Assembly: GCA_937957985.1 (NCBI GenBank)
Contig: CALGOH010000072.1
Location: 1 to 13,388, forward strand
Source of the DNA: an uncultured Verrucomicrobiae bacterium
GTDB taxonomy: Bacteria > Verrucomicrobiota > Verrucomicrobiia > Verrucomicrobiales > Akkermansiaceae
Length of the DNA stretch: 13,388 nt
Direction: 5' to 3'
Positions 6,289 to 13,343 of the stretch are shown here, one piece after another (within the stretch, counting starts at the first letter, position 1; every line of letters begins with the position of its first letter). The position numbers were made by a program, and so were the translations under genes. The notes below the pieces were generated by a model. The model ran no database searches, was not told the origin of the DNA, and saw nothing but the letters and a program-made list of their open reading frames with translations.

Positions 6289-6834
6289 TCAGAGTTTGCC
6301 CACGATGTGGAACCTCACGGTGAGTTCGGGATCGACCGTCATCACCGCCATCGCGCGAACGATCGGCAACGAAAAGTCCTCGTAGTCCAGCTTCGCCGTG
6401 CCGTCGATGGTGACCCAGCGACCATCCTTCTTCACAGTGTAAGGAAAGGAGACCGTCTTGCTCACCCCATGGATCTTGAGCGTGCCCATGCCGAAAAGCC
6501 GGCCCTGGTCATCCTTCCAGCTCTTGATGAACTCGAAGGATCCAGCCGGCTTCCCGCCGCCGAGCCACTTGATCATCTCATCGTCGCGATCCTCCTGGCC
6601 GGTCTCCAGATGATCGAAGGTCCATTCGAGCGTGAAGGAGTCCGGCTCGAGGGTCGCCGGGTTGCCGGTCACCTTGATGGTGTAGTCCTTCAGGGTTCCG
6701 GTGAAGGAATGGCCCGTCGCCTTCGCATCGACATGGATGCGGCTGCGTTGCTTCTCCACCTTCAAGGTCGCCGCCCCGGCGGAGGTCGCCGCGAGCATGA
6801 GCCCGCAAATCGCGATCCCGATCGTTTTCGTCAT
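6289..6834 (-). CDS. YceI-family secreted isoprenoid-binding protein
   Basis: This 181-residue protein starts with a Sec signal peptide (MTKTIGIAICGLMLAATSAGA, cut near residue 21) and continues as a YceI-type lipocalin-like beta barrel. Telling parts are SRIHVDAKATGHSFTG, the MGTLKIHGVSKTVSFPYTV strand pair and the end DPELTVRFHIVGKL. Characterised YceI proteins hold isoprenoid chains such as polyprenyl pyridine or ubiquinone; a periplasmic isoprenoid carrier is the likely role. The gene directly precedes the polyprenyl synthase gene, seven bases apart. I chose ATG 6834 for the compact signal peptide and because it leaves 91 bp to the divergent gene. ATG 6903 or 6906, with AAAGGA just upstream, would add 23 or 24 residues and leave only about 20 bp. 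The longer frame to 6993 overlaps the divergent gene and is unlikely. Confidence 0.87.
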   Translation of the reverse strand: MTKTIGIAICGLMLAATSAGAATLKVEKQRSRIHVDAKATGHSFTGTLKDYTIKVTGNPATLEPDSFTLEWTFDHLETGQEDRDDEMIKWLGGGKPAGSFEFIKSWKDDQGRLFGMGTLKIHGVSKTVSFPYTVKKDGRWVTIDGTAKLDYEDFSLPIVRAMAVMTVDPELTVRFHIVGKL

Positions 6835-6925
6835 CGCCAGAGCGGCGCTCCGGTGCTTGTTATCCGGTCGGAAAGGGTGTTCTTCCCCTGTCAGTTGTTT
6901 CATCATTTTCCTTTCTTTTGATCTC
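6835..6925. promoter_or_regulatory. divergent intergenic region between yceI and the thioredoxin-like gene
   Basis: With the yceI start at 6834, these 91 bp must hold the promoters of both the seven-gene operon and the divergent gene. It is more AT-rich than its surroundings at 6896-6925. I see no convincing -35/-10 pair on either strand, so the promoter role rests on position. Confidence 0.4.
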
Positions 6926-7399
6926 ATGAAATCCCGCTCACTCGCAGCCCTCGTGTGCGCCATCCTGGCGCTGGTCCCCTGCCTCGCCGACACCTACTCG
7001 GGCGGCGACCGGGTCGATGCCTTCTCCGCCGAGGACCAGCACGGAAAGGCCTTCACGTTCGAACCATCCAAGGTCCGCTTTCTTCTCGTCAGCCACGACA
7101 TGGACACCGGCAAGGCGGCCAATGGCGTCCTCACCACGCTCGGAGAGACCTACCTCCCCGACCGCAAGGCGGTCTACCTCGCCAACATCCACGGCATGCC
7201 GAAAGTCGGCCGCATGTTCGCCCTGCCCAAGATGCGCAAGTACGCGCACCGCATCATTCTCGGCGATGACGACGCACTGATCGCGAAGTTTCCCTCGCAG
7301 CCGGGCAAGATCACCGTCCTGAAACTTTCCGGAGGAAAGGTGTCCTCCGTGAATTACTGGGAACCCGCCACCGAGGGCGTCGACGCCTACTTGAAATAG
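6926..7399 (+). CDS. small secreted thioredoxin-fold-like protein without catalytic cysteines
   Basis: This 157-residue protein has a signal peptide (MKSRSLAALVCAILALVPCLA, cut before DTYSGG). The mature part looks like a thioredoxin or peroxiredoxin-type fold: FSAEDQHGKAFTF, then RFLLVSHDMDTGKAANGVL, and late strands KITVLKLSGGKVSSVNY. The position where redox-active relatives have Cys is filled by SHDMDTGK, and the mature chain contains no cysteine, so it cannot be a normal thiol redox enzyme. The fold is inferred from the strand pattern; I cannot name a family with certainty. The ATG at 6926 has no clear Shine-Dalgarno sequence. It is transcribed away from the yceI operon and may share its control region. 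It is the only complete plus-strand gene in the window. Confidence 0.75.
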   Translation: MKSRSLAALVCAILALVPCLADTYSGGDRVDAFSAEDQHGKAFTFEPSKVRFLLVSHDMDTGKAANGVLTTLGETYLPDRKAVYLANIHGMPKVGRMFALPKMRKYAHRIILGDDDALIAKFPSQPGKITVLKLSGGKVSSVNYWEPATEGVDAYLK

Positions 7400-7407
7400 C
7401 GCGTCCG

Positions 7408-7430
7408 TCCCGGCAGAGCGGAAGCCGGGA
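7408..7430. terminator. stem-loop after the thioredoxin-like gene
   Basis: TCCCGGC (7408-7414) and GCCGGGA (7424-7430) form a perfect 7-bp stem with a 9-nt loop, starting nine bases after the stop codon at 7399. No T-run follows, so it is only a possible terminator or mRNA-end structure, lying between convergent genes. The rest of the 160-bp gap (7400-7559) shows nothing else I can name. Confidence 0.4.
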
Positions 7431-7559
7431 GCGGGTGGATGGGTTCGGAGTGAATGCACGGAGGCGAAGGGCGGAAAGATCGGAAGAAGCCCGCGGACGG
7501 CGGGCAGCGGAACGGGCACGCGCCTCCATCGAACGGAAGCGCGCGGCGACCACCACCGA

Positions 7560-8060
7560 TCAGATCGTCATCACCACACCCCGCCACAACGGCGGCGGGC
7601 TGCGCCAGCAGATCTCCGAAGCAGCGCTGCGCCCCCCAGCAGGAAAGTGCGCGCCCGGCAACGGCATCACCGTCTCCCGGAGAAGCTCGGCCATCGCCGG
7701 CGGAAGCTCCTCATCGGGCATTTCGCTGAACCCGTCGGAGAGCGCGAAGGCCAGGTGATGGTCGGGTTCGTCCTCGTCGGCATCTCCGATCACCAGGCGC
7801 TCGAGGAGATTATGGTGATGCTCCCGGAAATTCCCGATGTGATGCAAGGTGAGTTCGAATCCGCCGGCCGTGGCTCGGCAGCGCAGCTCGTGTTCGCCAT
7901 TCCCATCGGCGACGGCCACTACGCCGGCCAGCAGTGAGGGCAGCCACGCCGCCGCAAGCGCCGCGAACCCGAGCACCCCGATCACACGCCGCCAGCCGCC
8001 GGCCCCGTCCATCCGGACGGATCGTCGCGCTCGCCACGGGCCCTGGGTGCCTCGCATCAT
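7560..8060 (-). CDS. small His-rich secreted protein, unidentified
   Basis: I do not recognise the family. The frame encodes 166 residues; Met17 (ATG at 8012) would give 150. Neither start has a clear ribosome binding site. After a basic N-terminus comes a hydrophobic segment, RVIGVLGFAALAAAWLPSLL, that could be a signal peptide or membrane anchor. The mature part carries histidine and acidic clusters: LTLHHIGNFREHHHN, then GDADEDEPDHHLAF, which may bind metal. The end is unremarkable. It follows the metallo-hydrolase gene on the same strand after 59 bp, and its stop faces the thioredoxin-like gene. The antisense frames here are proline/arginine-rich shadows. It is probably a real gene; the function is unknown. 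Confidence 0.6.
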   Translation of the reverse strand: MMRGTQGPWRARRSVRMDGAGGWRRVIGVLGFAALAAAWLPSLLAGVVAVADGNGEHELRCRATAGGFELTLHHIGNFREHHHNLLERLVIGDADEDEPDHHLAFALSDGFSEMPDEELPPAMAELLRETVMPLPGAHFPAGGRSAASEICWRSPPPLWRGVVMTI

Positions 8061-8068
8061 GCCAATTC

Positions 8069-8085
8069 AGCGAGTCATTCTCGCT
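8069..8085. other. short stem-loop just upstream of the His-rich protein gene
   Basis: AGCGAG (8069-8074) and CTCGCT (8080-8085) pair perfectly around a 5-nt loop, ending eight bases before the ATG at 8060. It could be a weak terminator for the hydrolase gene or a 5' leader structure; no T-run follows in the direction of transcription. Confidence 0.35.
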
Positions 8086-8119
8086 TATTCGTCGATTAAA
8101 CCCCCGATCCGCCCGCTTT

Positions 8120-9064
8120 TCAAGAGGCCTTCCCGCCCGGGATCCGCCAACTCTCGCCCACGGCACCGGTCACGAAGCGGTCCCGTTCCCCGGCGGAGAG
8201 TGCCCGTTCCAGCCTCCGTGGCGGCTCGCCCGACGGCTCGTCGGTCAGGCGGAAGGTCCCCCAATGCATCCCCACGGCCCGGCGGCAGCGCGTCGCCCGG
8301 AACACTTCGACCGCCTCTTCCGGTGTCACGTGCACCGGTTCCATGAACCACCGCGGCGCGTAGGCACCGATCGGGATCATTCCGAAATCCACCTCCCCGA
8401 GCCGATCGCCGATTTCGGCGAAGGCGGGACACCAGCCACTGTCGCCGGCGTGCCAGAGGGAAACGCCACCGCCCTCGATCCTGTAGCCACACCAGTGCCC
8501 GCGGTTGCGGTCGAAGGGAGTCCGGGCCGTGAAATGCTGCGCCGGCGTGGAGGTGACCTCCACCCCTTCGAAGGGCACCGTGGTCTCGAACCACGACAAC
8601 TCCCGTACTTCGGAAAAACCGCGCCTTTCCATCCACCGCCCGTGACCCTCCGGCACGACCATCAGCGGAGCACCTTCCAGCGCCCGCAGCGTGGGCAGGT
8701 CGAGGTGGTCGTAGTGACCATGGGTCAGCAAGACCGAATCGATCGCGCCGAGTCCCGCGATCGTGCACGGCGGCGGCACGAGGCGCTTCAGCGAGCGCAG
8801 CCGCAGCGGCGCGCAGTACTCGGAAAAGATCGGATCCACCAGCAGTCGCCTCCCGCAACCTTCCAGCAGGAACGACGCATGCCCGAGCCAGCTCACCCGC
8901 CAGCCCCTTTCGGGCACCGGCTCCCGTTCCCACGCCACCCTGCCCGCAGGCTCGTCCGGTGCCTCCGAGATCCCTTCCTTCGGTCCGAGTCCCAGCTTCC
9001 ACCGCAGCACGTCGCGAAAGCGGTGCCCGGGATGCGCCCAGGGATTCGAGAAACGCCGGCTCAT
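8120..9064 (-). CDS. NAPE-PLD/UlaG-type metallo-beta-lactamase-fold hydrolase
   Basis: This 314-residue protein is a cytoplasmic-looking metal-dependent hydrolase of the metallo-beta-lactamase fold, in the branch that includes NAPE phospholipase D-like and UlaG-like enzymes. It opens with WLGHASFLLE (59-68) and has the metal motif THGHYDH (H115, H117, D119, H120). Further ligands are H177 in AQHFTAR, D208 in HAGDSG and H267 in GMHWGTFRLTDEP. All expected ligands are present, so it should be active; the substrate cannot be named. There is no signal peptide. The ATG at 9064 overlaps the menD stop by 4 nt (ATGA), so the two are translated together, but MBL-fold enzymes of this kind are not a known step of menaquinone synthesis. 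Confidence 0.9.
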   Translation of the reverse strand: MSRRFSNPWAHPGHRFRDVLRWKLGLGPKEGISEAPDEPAGRVAWEREPVPERGWRVSWLGHASFLLEGCGRRLLVDPIFSEYCAPLRLRSLKRLVPPPCTIAGLGAIDSVLLTHGHYDHLDLPTLRALEGAPLMVVPEGHGRWMERRGFSEVRELSWFETTVPFEGVEVTSTPAQHFTARTPFDRNRGHWCGYRIEGGGVSLWHAGDSGWCPAFAEIGDRLGEVDFGMIPIGAYAPRWFMEPVHVTPEEAVEVFRATRCRRAVGMHWGTFRLTDEPSGEPPRRLERALSAGERDRFVTGAVGESWRIPGGKAS

Positions 9065-10614
9065 CCGTCCCAGCGAGCCCAGAAGGCGGCGGTTTCCTTC
9101 GGCGAGGGACGCAGCTCGACCAGCAACGGCGGGCCTTCAGGTTCCAGCCGATCAAAATCCTCCTGCCTCCCGATCCGCAGATAGCGCATGCCCCACATCG
9201 AAGCCCATCCCTCCAGCGACAGCTCGTGCGGGTTCAGCATCAACTCGCGTCCCCGCTCGCCCATCGTCGCCAGGCGCGGGACACGGGAGAAGATGCGCCC
9301 GCCTCCGTTGTTGACGACCACCAGCACCCGCCCCTGTCGCTCGACCTGGCCGAGCATCGCCGGAGCGGCGAGGTCGTAGAGCGCCGTGAGGTCGCCGACC
9401 ACACACCAGCTCGCCGCCTCCTGCGAACTCCAGCCGAGCCAGGTCGAGATCTGGCCGTCGATGCCGTTCATCCCGCGATTCGCACGGACCTCGGGGATCG
9501 GCCGGTCCCACTGTCCGAAAAGGTTCCACTCCCGGATCGGCAGGCTGTTTCCGAGAAACAGGCCGCCGCCCAGCGCGGCATAGGTCGAGAGCGTCCTCAG
9601 CATCCCCGGCTCGCTGTCCGGGTAGGCCTCCAGCAGCTCGTCGATCTGCGAGGCCCGGCGGGAGTTTTGCTCCAGCAGGTCGAGCGCGTCATCCGCCATC
9701 CCGACACCGCCAAGCGCCCGGATCGCCGCCCCGACCGGTGCGACAAGCGTCCGCGATTCCCTCGCCAGCCCCGGCCAGCCGCTGCGGGTGACGTTCCACA
9801 CCTCGATCGCTGGCATGTCCTCAAGATCGCGCCAGAAGCGCCCGCTCGGCACCGCGCCGAGACGCAGCACCTTGCCGGGATGGGTGGCCTTCAACTGTCG
9901 ATCCGGATCCGCCAGCACCAGCGGCTCGAGCGCCTCGCGCAGTCCGCTGGTCGCCTCGGCCACCACCGGGACCTTGAGGTCGTGGATGAAATGATAGACC
10001 TCCTCGCGATCCTCGGGCTCCAGCTCTCCGAGCATCACCACCAGGCCCTTGTAGAGATCATCCTGCAGCCAACGCGCGAGGTCCGCCACCGCCAGCCGCG
10101 GCCACTCCGGGGCATGGGTCTGCGCCACGAATCCCGGCCCTCTCCACTCGCCCGGCTCGAAGTCCTCGTCCAGTTCGACGTTCACGTGCCAGGGGGATCG
10201 ACGGTCCCATGCCACCCACTCGCCACTGCCGGCGTGATCGCCGAAGATTCCCGGCTGCACGAGGCACTGGGGCGCTCCGGTGCCGCGGAAGCGTGCCGGG
10301 CGATCCGCCGTGATCAGCACCAAGGGGCGTCCTTGATAGCGGGCCTCGATCACCGCCGGCAGCAACTCGGCGACGGCCGTGCCACTGGTCGTGACCACCG
10401 CGCAGGGTTCGCCGTGCATCGTCCGCCCGAGCGCGAAGAAGCCGGCCGAGCGTTCCTCGAAGTGTCGGCGCAGCGTCACGTGGCCGGCCGTTTCCACCTG
10501 CGCCAGCACCTCGACCAGGGCGGCGTTGCGCGCTCCCGCACAAACCACGAACTCGCGCACGCCGTGCTCGAGGCACCCGCGCACCGTCTCCACCGCCTTG
10601 TCCCAGGTCGTCAC
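9061..10614 (-). CDS. menD: 2-succinyl-5-enolpyruvyl-6-hydroxy-3-cyclohexene-1-carboxylate synthase
   Basis: MenD is a thiamine-diphosphate enzyme that joins 2-oxoglutarate-derived succinic semialdehyde to isochorismate in menaquinone synthesis. The 517-residue protein is slightly shorter than E. coli MenD (556). Visible are CAGARNAALV (25-34), HFEERSAGFFALG with the likely catalytic Glu54, TTSGTAVAELLPAVIEA, PLVLITADRP, GNSLPIRE, ANRGMNGIDG (378-387) and the cofactor site GDLT (407-410) to VVNNGGGRIFS (434-443). The start is GTG at 10614 with only a weak ribosome binding site; the next Met is far inside. A heptamer repeat fills most of the 41 bp between uvrC and this start. It implies menaquinone as the main or only quinone. 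The other men genes are not in the window. Confidence 0.93.
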   Translation of the reverse strand: MTTWDKAVETVRGCLEHGVREFVVCAGARNAALVEVLAQVETAGHVTLRRHFEERSAGFFALGRTMHGEPCAVVTTSGTAVAELLPAVIEARYQGRPLVLITADRPARFRGTGAPQCLVQPGIFGDHAGSGEWVAWDRRSPWHVNVELDEDFEPGEWRGPGFVAQTHAPEWPRLAVADLARWLQDDLYKGLVVMLGELEPEDREEVYHFIHDLKVPVVAEATSGLREALEPLVLADPDRQLKATHPGKVLRLGAVPSGRFWRDLEDMPAIEVWNVTRSGWPGLARESRTLVAPVGAAIRALGGVGMADDALDLLEQNSRRASQIDELLEAYPDSEPGMLRTLSTYAALGGGLFLGNSLPIREWNLFGQWDRPIPEVRANRGMNGIDGQISTWLGWSSQEAASWCVVGDLTALYDLAAPAMLGQVERQGRVLVVVNNGGGRIFSRVPRLATMGERGRELMLNPHELSLEGWASMWGMRYLRIGRQEDFDRLEPEGPPLLVELRPSPKETAAFWARWDG

Positions 10615-10625
10615 GGAGCCGTTCT

Positions 10626-10655
10626 AAACTTGAAACTTGAAACTCGAAACTCGAA
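10626..10655. repeat. 7-bp tandem repeat between uvrC and menD
   Basis: Four consecutive heptamers AAACTYG (two AAACTTG, two AAACTCG) plus AA run from 10626 to the base next to the uvrC stop codon. On the minus strand they read as CRAGTTT units. Similar heptamer arrays occur in intergenic regions of many bacteria; the role here is unknown. Confidence 0.8.
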
Positions 10656-12209
10656 TCATCCAAGCCACTCCAGAATCGCTTCGGCACTCTTGGTGGAGAT
10701 CCCCGGCAAAGCGGCGATCTCCTCGACGCTCGCCCGGCGGATGCGCTCGACGCTGCCGAATTTCGCCAGCAGCGCCTGCTTGCGCTTCGGCGACACGGCC
10801 GGGCAGTCGTCCAGCAGGCTTTCCTTCATCCGCCTCCGCAGCAGCAGCTCGTTGTAGCCGTTGGCGAAGCGATGGGCCTCGTCGCGGATGCGCTGCAACA
10901 GACGCAAGGCCCCGCGCTCGTGCGGAATGACGATGGGCTCGCCCTTCCCCGGCACGAAGACCTCCTCGCGCTGCTTGGCGAGACCGATCACCGGCAGCTC
11001 GTGCAGACCGAGCTGGCGCAGCTCCCTCACCGCCGAGGAAAGCTGGCCCTTGCCGCCATCGACGATGACCAGGTCCGGCAGGACGATCCTCGCCCGACCC
11101 TCGTCCGCCAGACGCCGCTGGATCTCCACCACGTCCTCCTGAGACTCGGCGAGGTCGGGCGCGGCCTCGACGTTCTCGCGCAGGATCCGCGAGTAGCGCC
11201 GGCGAATCACCTCGGCCATCGACGCGAAGTCGTCCTGGCCCGCCACCGTGCGGATTCGGTAGCGGCGGTAGTTGCGGTTGTCCGGGCGACCCTCGGTGAA
11301 GCGCACCATCGAGGCGACGATGTGGTTCGACGAGACGTTCGAGATGTCGAAGCACTCCATCACCCGCGGCGGACCCGCGAGGCCCAGCTCTTCGCCCAGC
11401 TCGGCGAGGTCCTCGGTCGGCTTCACCGTCGTCGGCACGCCGCGGCCACGCGCGAAACGCCGTGTCGGATTGAGCGTCTTGCGCAGGTTGTCGAGCACGT
11501 CGCGCAGCAGCGCCGCCTTCTCGAAGTCGAGCTTCCCCGCCGCCCTCTCCATCTCCGCCTCGATCTCCTCGAAGATCTCGCGCCGTCCCTTCCCAGACAG
11601 CACCTCGCAGGCCTCGTCGACGCGCGCCAGGTAGTCCTCGCGGCTGATCCGCCCGACGCACGGCGCCGAGCAGTTGCGGATCACGTCGGCGTTGCAGTGC
11701 TTGTAGGCGACCTCGTCGGGCACCCGCGGACGGCACACCCGCAGGCCGAACTTGCGGTTGATCCACGACAACGTGGCCCGCAGCGCGCCGGAGTGCGCGA
11801 AGGGCCCGAAGTAACGCGCGCCGTCGTCCTTCTTCAGCCGCGTCAGCACGAAGCGCGGCCACGGCTCGGCGGGATCGATCTTCGCCAGCAGGAAGCGCTT
11901 GTCGTCGCGGAACGAGACGTTGTAGCGCGGCCGGTAGTCCTTGATCAGCTTGCCCTCGAGCAGCAGCGCCTCGGCCTCGTTGCGCACCTGGTGGATGTCG
12001 AAGTCGGCGATCGTGTCGATGAGCGCACGGGTCTTCAGGTCCGCCCGCGTCTTGCGCGAGGCCATGAAGTAAGACGAAAGCCGTTTGCGCAGGTCGCGCG
12101 CCTTGCCGACATAGATGATCGACCCGAGGCGGTCCTTCATCAGATAGACCCCCGGCTGGTGCGGCACGTCCCGCAGCTTGGCTTTCAGATCCACCGCCAC
12201 GCCCGTCAA
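10656..12209 (-). CDS. uvrC: excinuclease ABC subunit C, compact form
   Basis: UvrC makes the two incisions of nucleotide excision repair in complex with UvrB. In order are the GIY-YIG nuclease (about 18-97; GVY 20-22, YVG 33-35), a cysteine group C159-x12-C172-x7-C180-x3-C184 matching the [4Fe-4S] ligands found in UvrC, the UvrB-binding UVR motif (about 214-245), the RNase H-like nuclease (D288 in ECFDISN, D384 in VIVDGGKGQL, H446 in DEAHRFA) and a C-terminal helix-hairpin-helix (about 471-516). At 517 residues it is nearly 100 shorter than E. coli UvrC (610); the loss lies between the UVR motif and ECFDIS. The start is drawn at TTG 12209, with GGGGAA about nine bases upstream; GTG at 12200 or 12194 is possible. 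menD follows after 41 bp. Confidence 0.94.
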   Translation of the reverse strand: MTGVAVDLKAKLRDVPHQPGVYLMKDRLGSIIYVGKARDLRKRLSSYFMASRKTRADLKTRALIDTIADFDIHQVRNEAEALLLEGKLIKDYRPRYNVSFRDDKRFLLAKIDPAEPWPRFVLTRLKKDDGARYFGPFAHSGALRATLSWINRKFGLRVCRPRVPDEVAYKHCNADVIRNCSAPCVGRISREDYLARVDEACEVLSGKGRREIFEEIEAEMERAAGKLDFEKAALLRDVLDNLRKTLNPTRRFARGRGVPTTVKPTEDLAELGEELGLAGPPRVMECFDISNVSSNHIVASMVRFTEGRPDNRNYRRYRIRTVAGQDDFASMAEVIRRRYSRILRENVEAAPDLAESQEDVVEIQRRLADEGRARIVLPDLVIVDGGKGQLSSAVRELRQLGLHELPVIGLAKQREEVFVPGKGEPIVIPHERGALRLLQRIRDEAHRFANGYNELLLRRRMKESLLDDCPAVSPKRKQALLAKFGSVERIRRASVEEIAALPGISTKSAEAILEWLG

Positions 12210-12278
12210 ACAAGCCGCTTCCCCAAGCGCCTCGCAACCGGAATCCGTCTCACGCGTCCCCGATCACCCCCGAGGCAT

Positions 12279-13343
12279 TCACGGCGCGACGATCTCGAAG
12301 CGGATGAAGCGACGGTCCTCGGTCGTCGTCGACTCGGTGTCCGTGGCGCGTTCCATGCCCCCGCCCAGATCGGTCACGGTGATCCCGGAAGTGCTCCAGT
12401 TCACCAGGTCGGTCGATCCCTGCACGCGATAGATCAGCTCCGGGCGAAGCCTGTCGTAGGTCACCTCCAACTGGCCCTGGGGATTCAATGAAACCTGCGG
12501 AAGCGACGAAACATCGAAAGCGCCCGGATCGAGGTCGAAGGCATACTCGATGAGATTGACGAGGCCGTCATGATCGGGGTCTCCGGAGAGCGTGTCGTCG
12601 GCGACCGGAAAGCCGCCGATCCAGATCTCGAAAGGCGTGAGGGTCGAGGTGAAGGTCACCTCGTCGACCCAGCCGAGATTGGAGCCACCTCCTGCGCTGC
12701 CATCCCGCGAGAACTCCCACTCCACGGCGTGCGTGCCGGGACCGAGCGAACGCGTGACCTGGGTCCATCCCACCTCGCCCGAAATCCTGTCGATCTCGCT
12801 GCCGTCGATCGAATAGGACAAGGGGTCGTAGAAAATCTCCGTGGAAGCCCGCCACCAGAATGACAGATCGCCGGGGCCCTCGACCACGATGGCCATCCAG
12901 CTCCGTCCGTTGTCGCCGATGGCACCGGTCCGGGCCGAATCCGAGCCGTCGTGGCTGGTCGAGGTCGTCCGGACGAAAGGCAGGTCTCCACCGGTGAAAA
13001 CGGTTTCCCCCGGCCGGTCGATCGCATCGGCCAAGCTCGTCGAGATCGAACCCACCCGGATCAGCAGGGATCCGCCGCTTGAACCCGACGCGTTGGTGGC
13101 GTTGATCGATGCCGTGAAATCGCCTGACTGGGTCGGTGTGCCGGAAATCACCCCGGTGGAGCTGTCGATCCCGAGACCGCCCGGCAGTCCCGTCGCCGCG
13201 AAGCCGGTCGGCGCATTGGTCGCGGCCACCTGGAACGAGAACGGCTGACCCTGGGCGGCGTAGGCCACCGCGGGACTCGAAATGAGCGGCAGCGGCGACG
13301 AGGAGGCGATCACGACTTCATCGACCCAGCCGGCATCCGACAC
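12279..13343 (-). CDS. C-terminal part of a secreted Ig-like-module protein, cut off by an upstream TAG
   Basis: The 354 codons drawn from a GTG at 13343 are the end of a larger secreted or surface protein. Residues about 15-97 look like a putative Ig domain (He_PIG type; GLPGGLGIDSSTGVISGTP). Residues about 99-232 form a jelly-roll-like module (GDLSFWWRAST, GTHAVEWEFSRDG, LGWVDEV). Then come a calcium-loop linker, DPDHDGLVNLIEYAFDLDP (255-273), and an end domain (LIYRVQGSTDLVNWS, RRFIRFEIVAP) of a type frequent at the C-terminus of verrucomicrobial exported proteins. No signal peptide is in view because the frame runs upstream to the window edge across an in-frame TAG at 13362-13364. GTG 13343 is therefore unlikely to be a natural start. 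The gene may be broken, mis-sequenced or read through. Confidence 0.7.
   Translation of the reverse strand: MSDAGWVDEVVIASSSPLPLISSPAVAYAAQGQPFSFQVAATNAPTGFAATGLPGGLGIDSSTGVISGTPTQSGDFTASINATNASGSSGGSLLIRVGSISTSLADAIDRPGETVFTGGDLPFVRTTSTSHDGSDSARTGAIGDNGRSWMAIVVEGPGDLSFWWRASTEIFYDPLSYSIDGSEIDRISGEVGWTQVTRSLGPGTHAVEWEFSRDGSAGGGSNLGWVDEVTFTSTLTPFEIWIGGFPVADDTLSGDPDHDGLVNLIEYAFDLDPGAFDVSSLPQVSLNPQGQLEVTYDRLRPELIYRVQGSTDLVNWSTSGITVTDLGGGMERATDTESTTTEDRRFIRFEIVAP

Noticed and set aside
6835..6993. N-terminal extension of the YceI protein to 6993
   Set aside because: It would overlap the start of the divergent gene and put about 50 hydrophilic residues before a normal signal peptide.
7934..9184. 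416-codon plus-strand frame opposite the metallo-hydrolase gene
   Set aside because: Antisense to a gene with every metal ligand in place; the product is Pro/Arg/His-rich without motifs.
8959..10857. 632-codon open frame on the plus strand
   Set aside because: It lies opposite menD and part of the hydrolase and uvrC genes, spans several real genes and has low-complexity composition.
10624..12237. 537-codon minus-strand frame overlapping uvrC in another frame
   Set aside because: Gly/Arg/Ala-rich shadow of uvrC; the other frame carries all UvrC motifs.
10872..12491. 539-codon open frame on the plus strand
   Set aside because: It is antisense to uvrC, whose motifs are complete. The product is an Arg/His/Leu-rich sequence without recognisable domains, as expected from GC-rich antisense.
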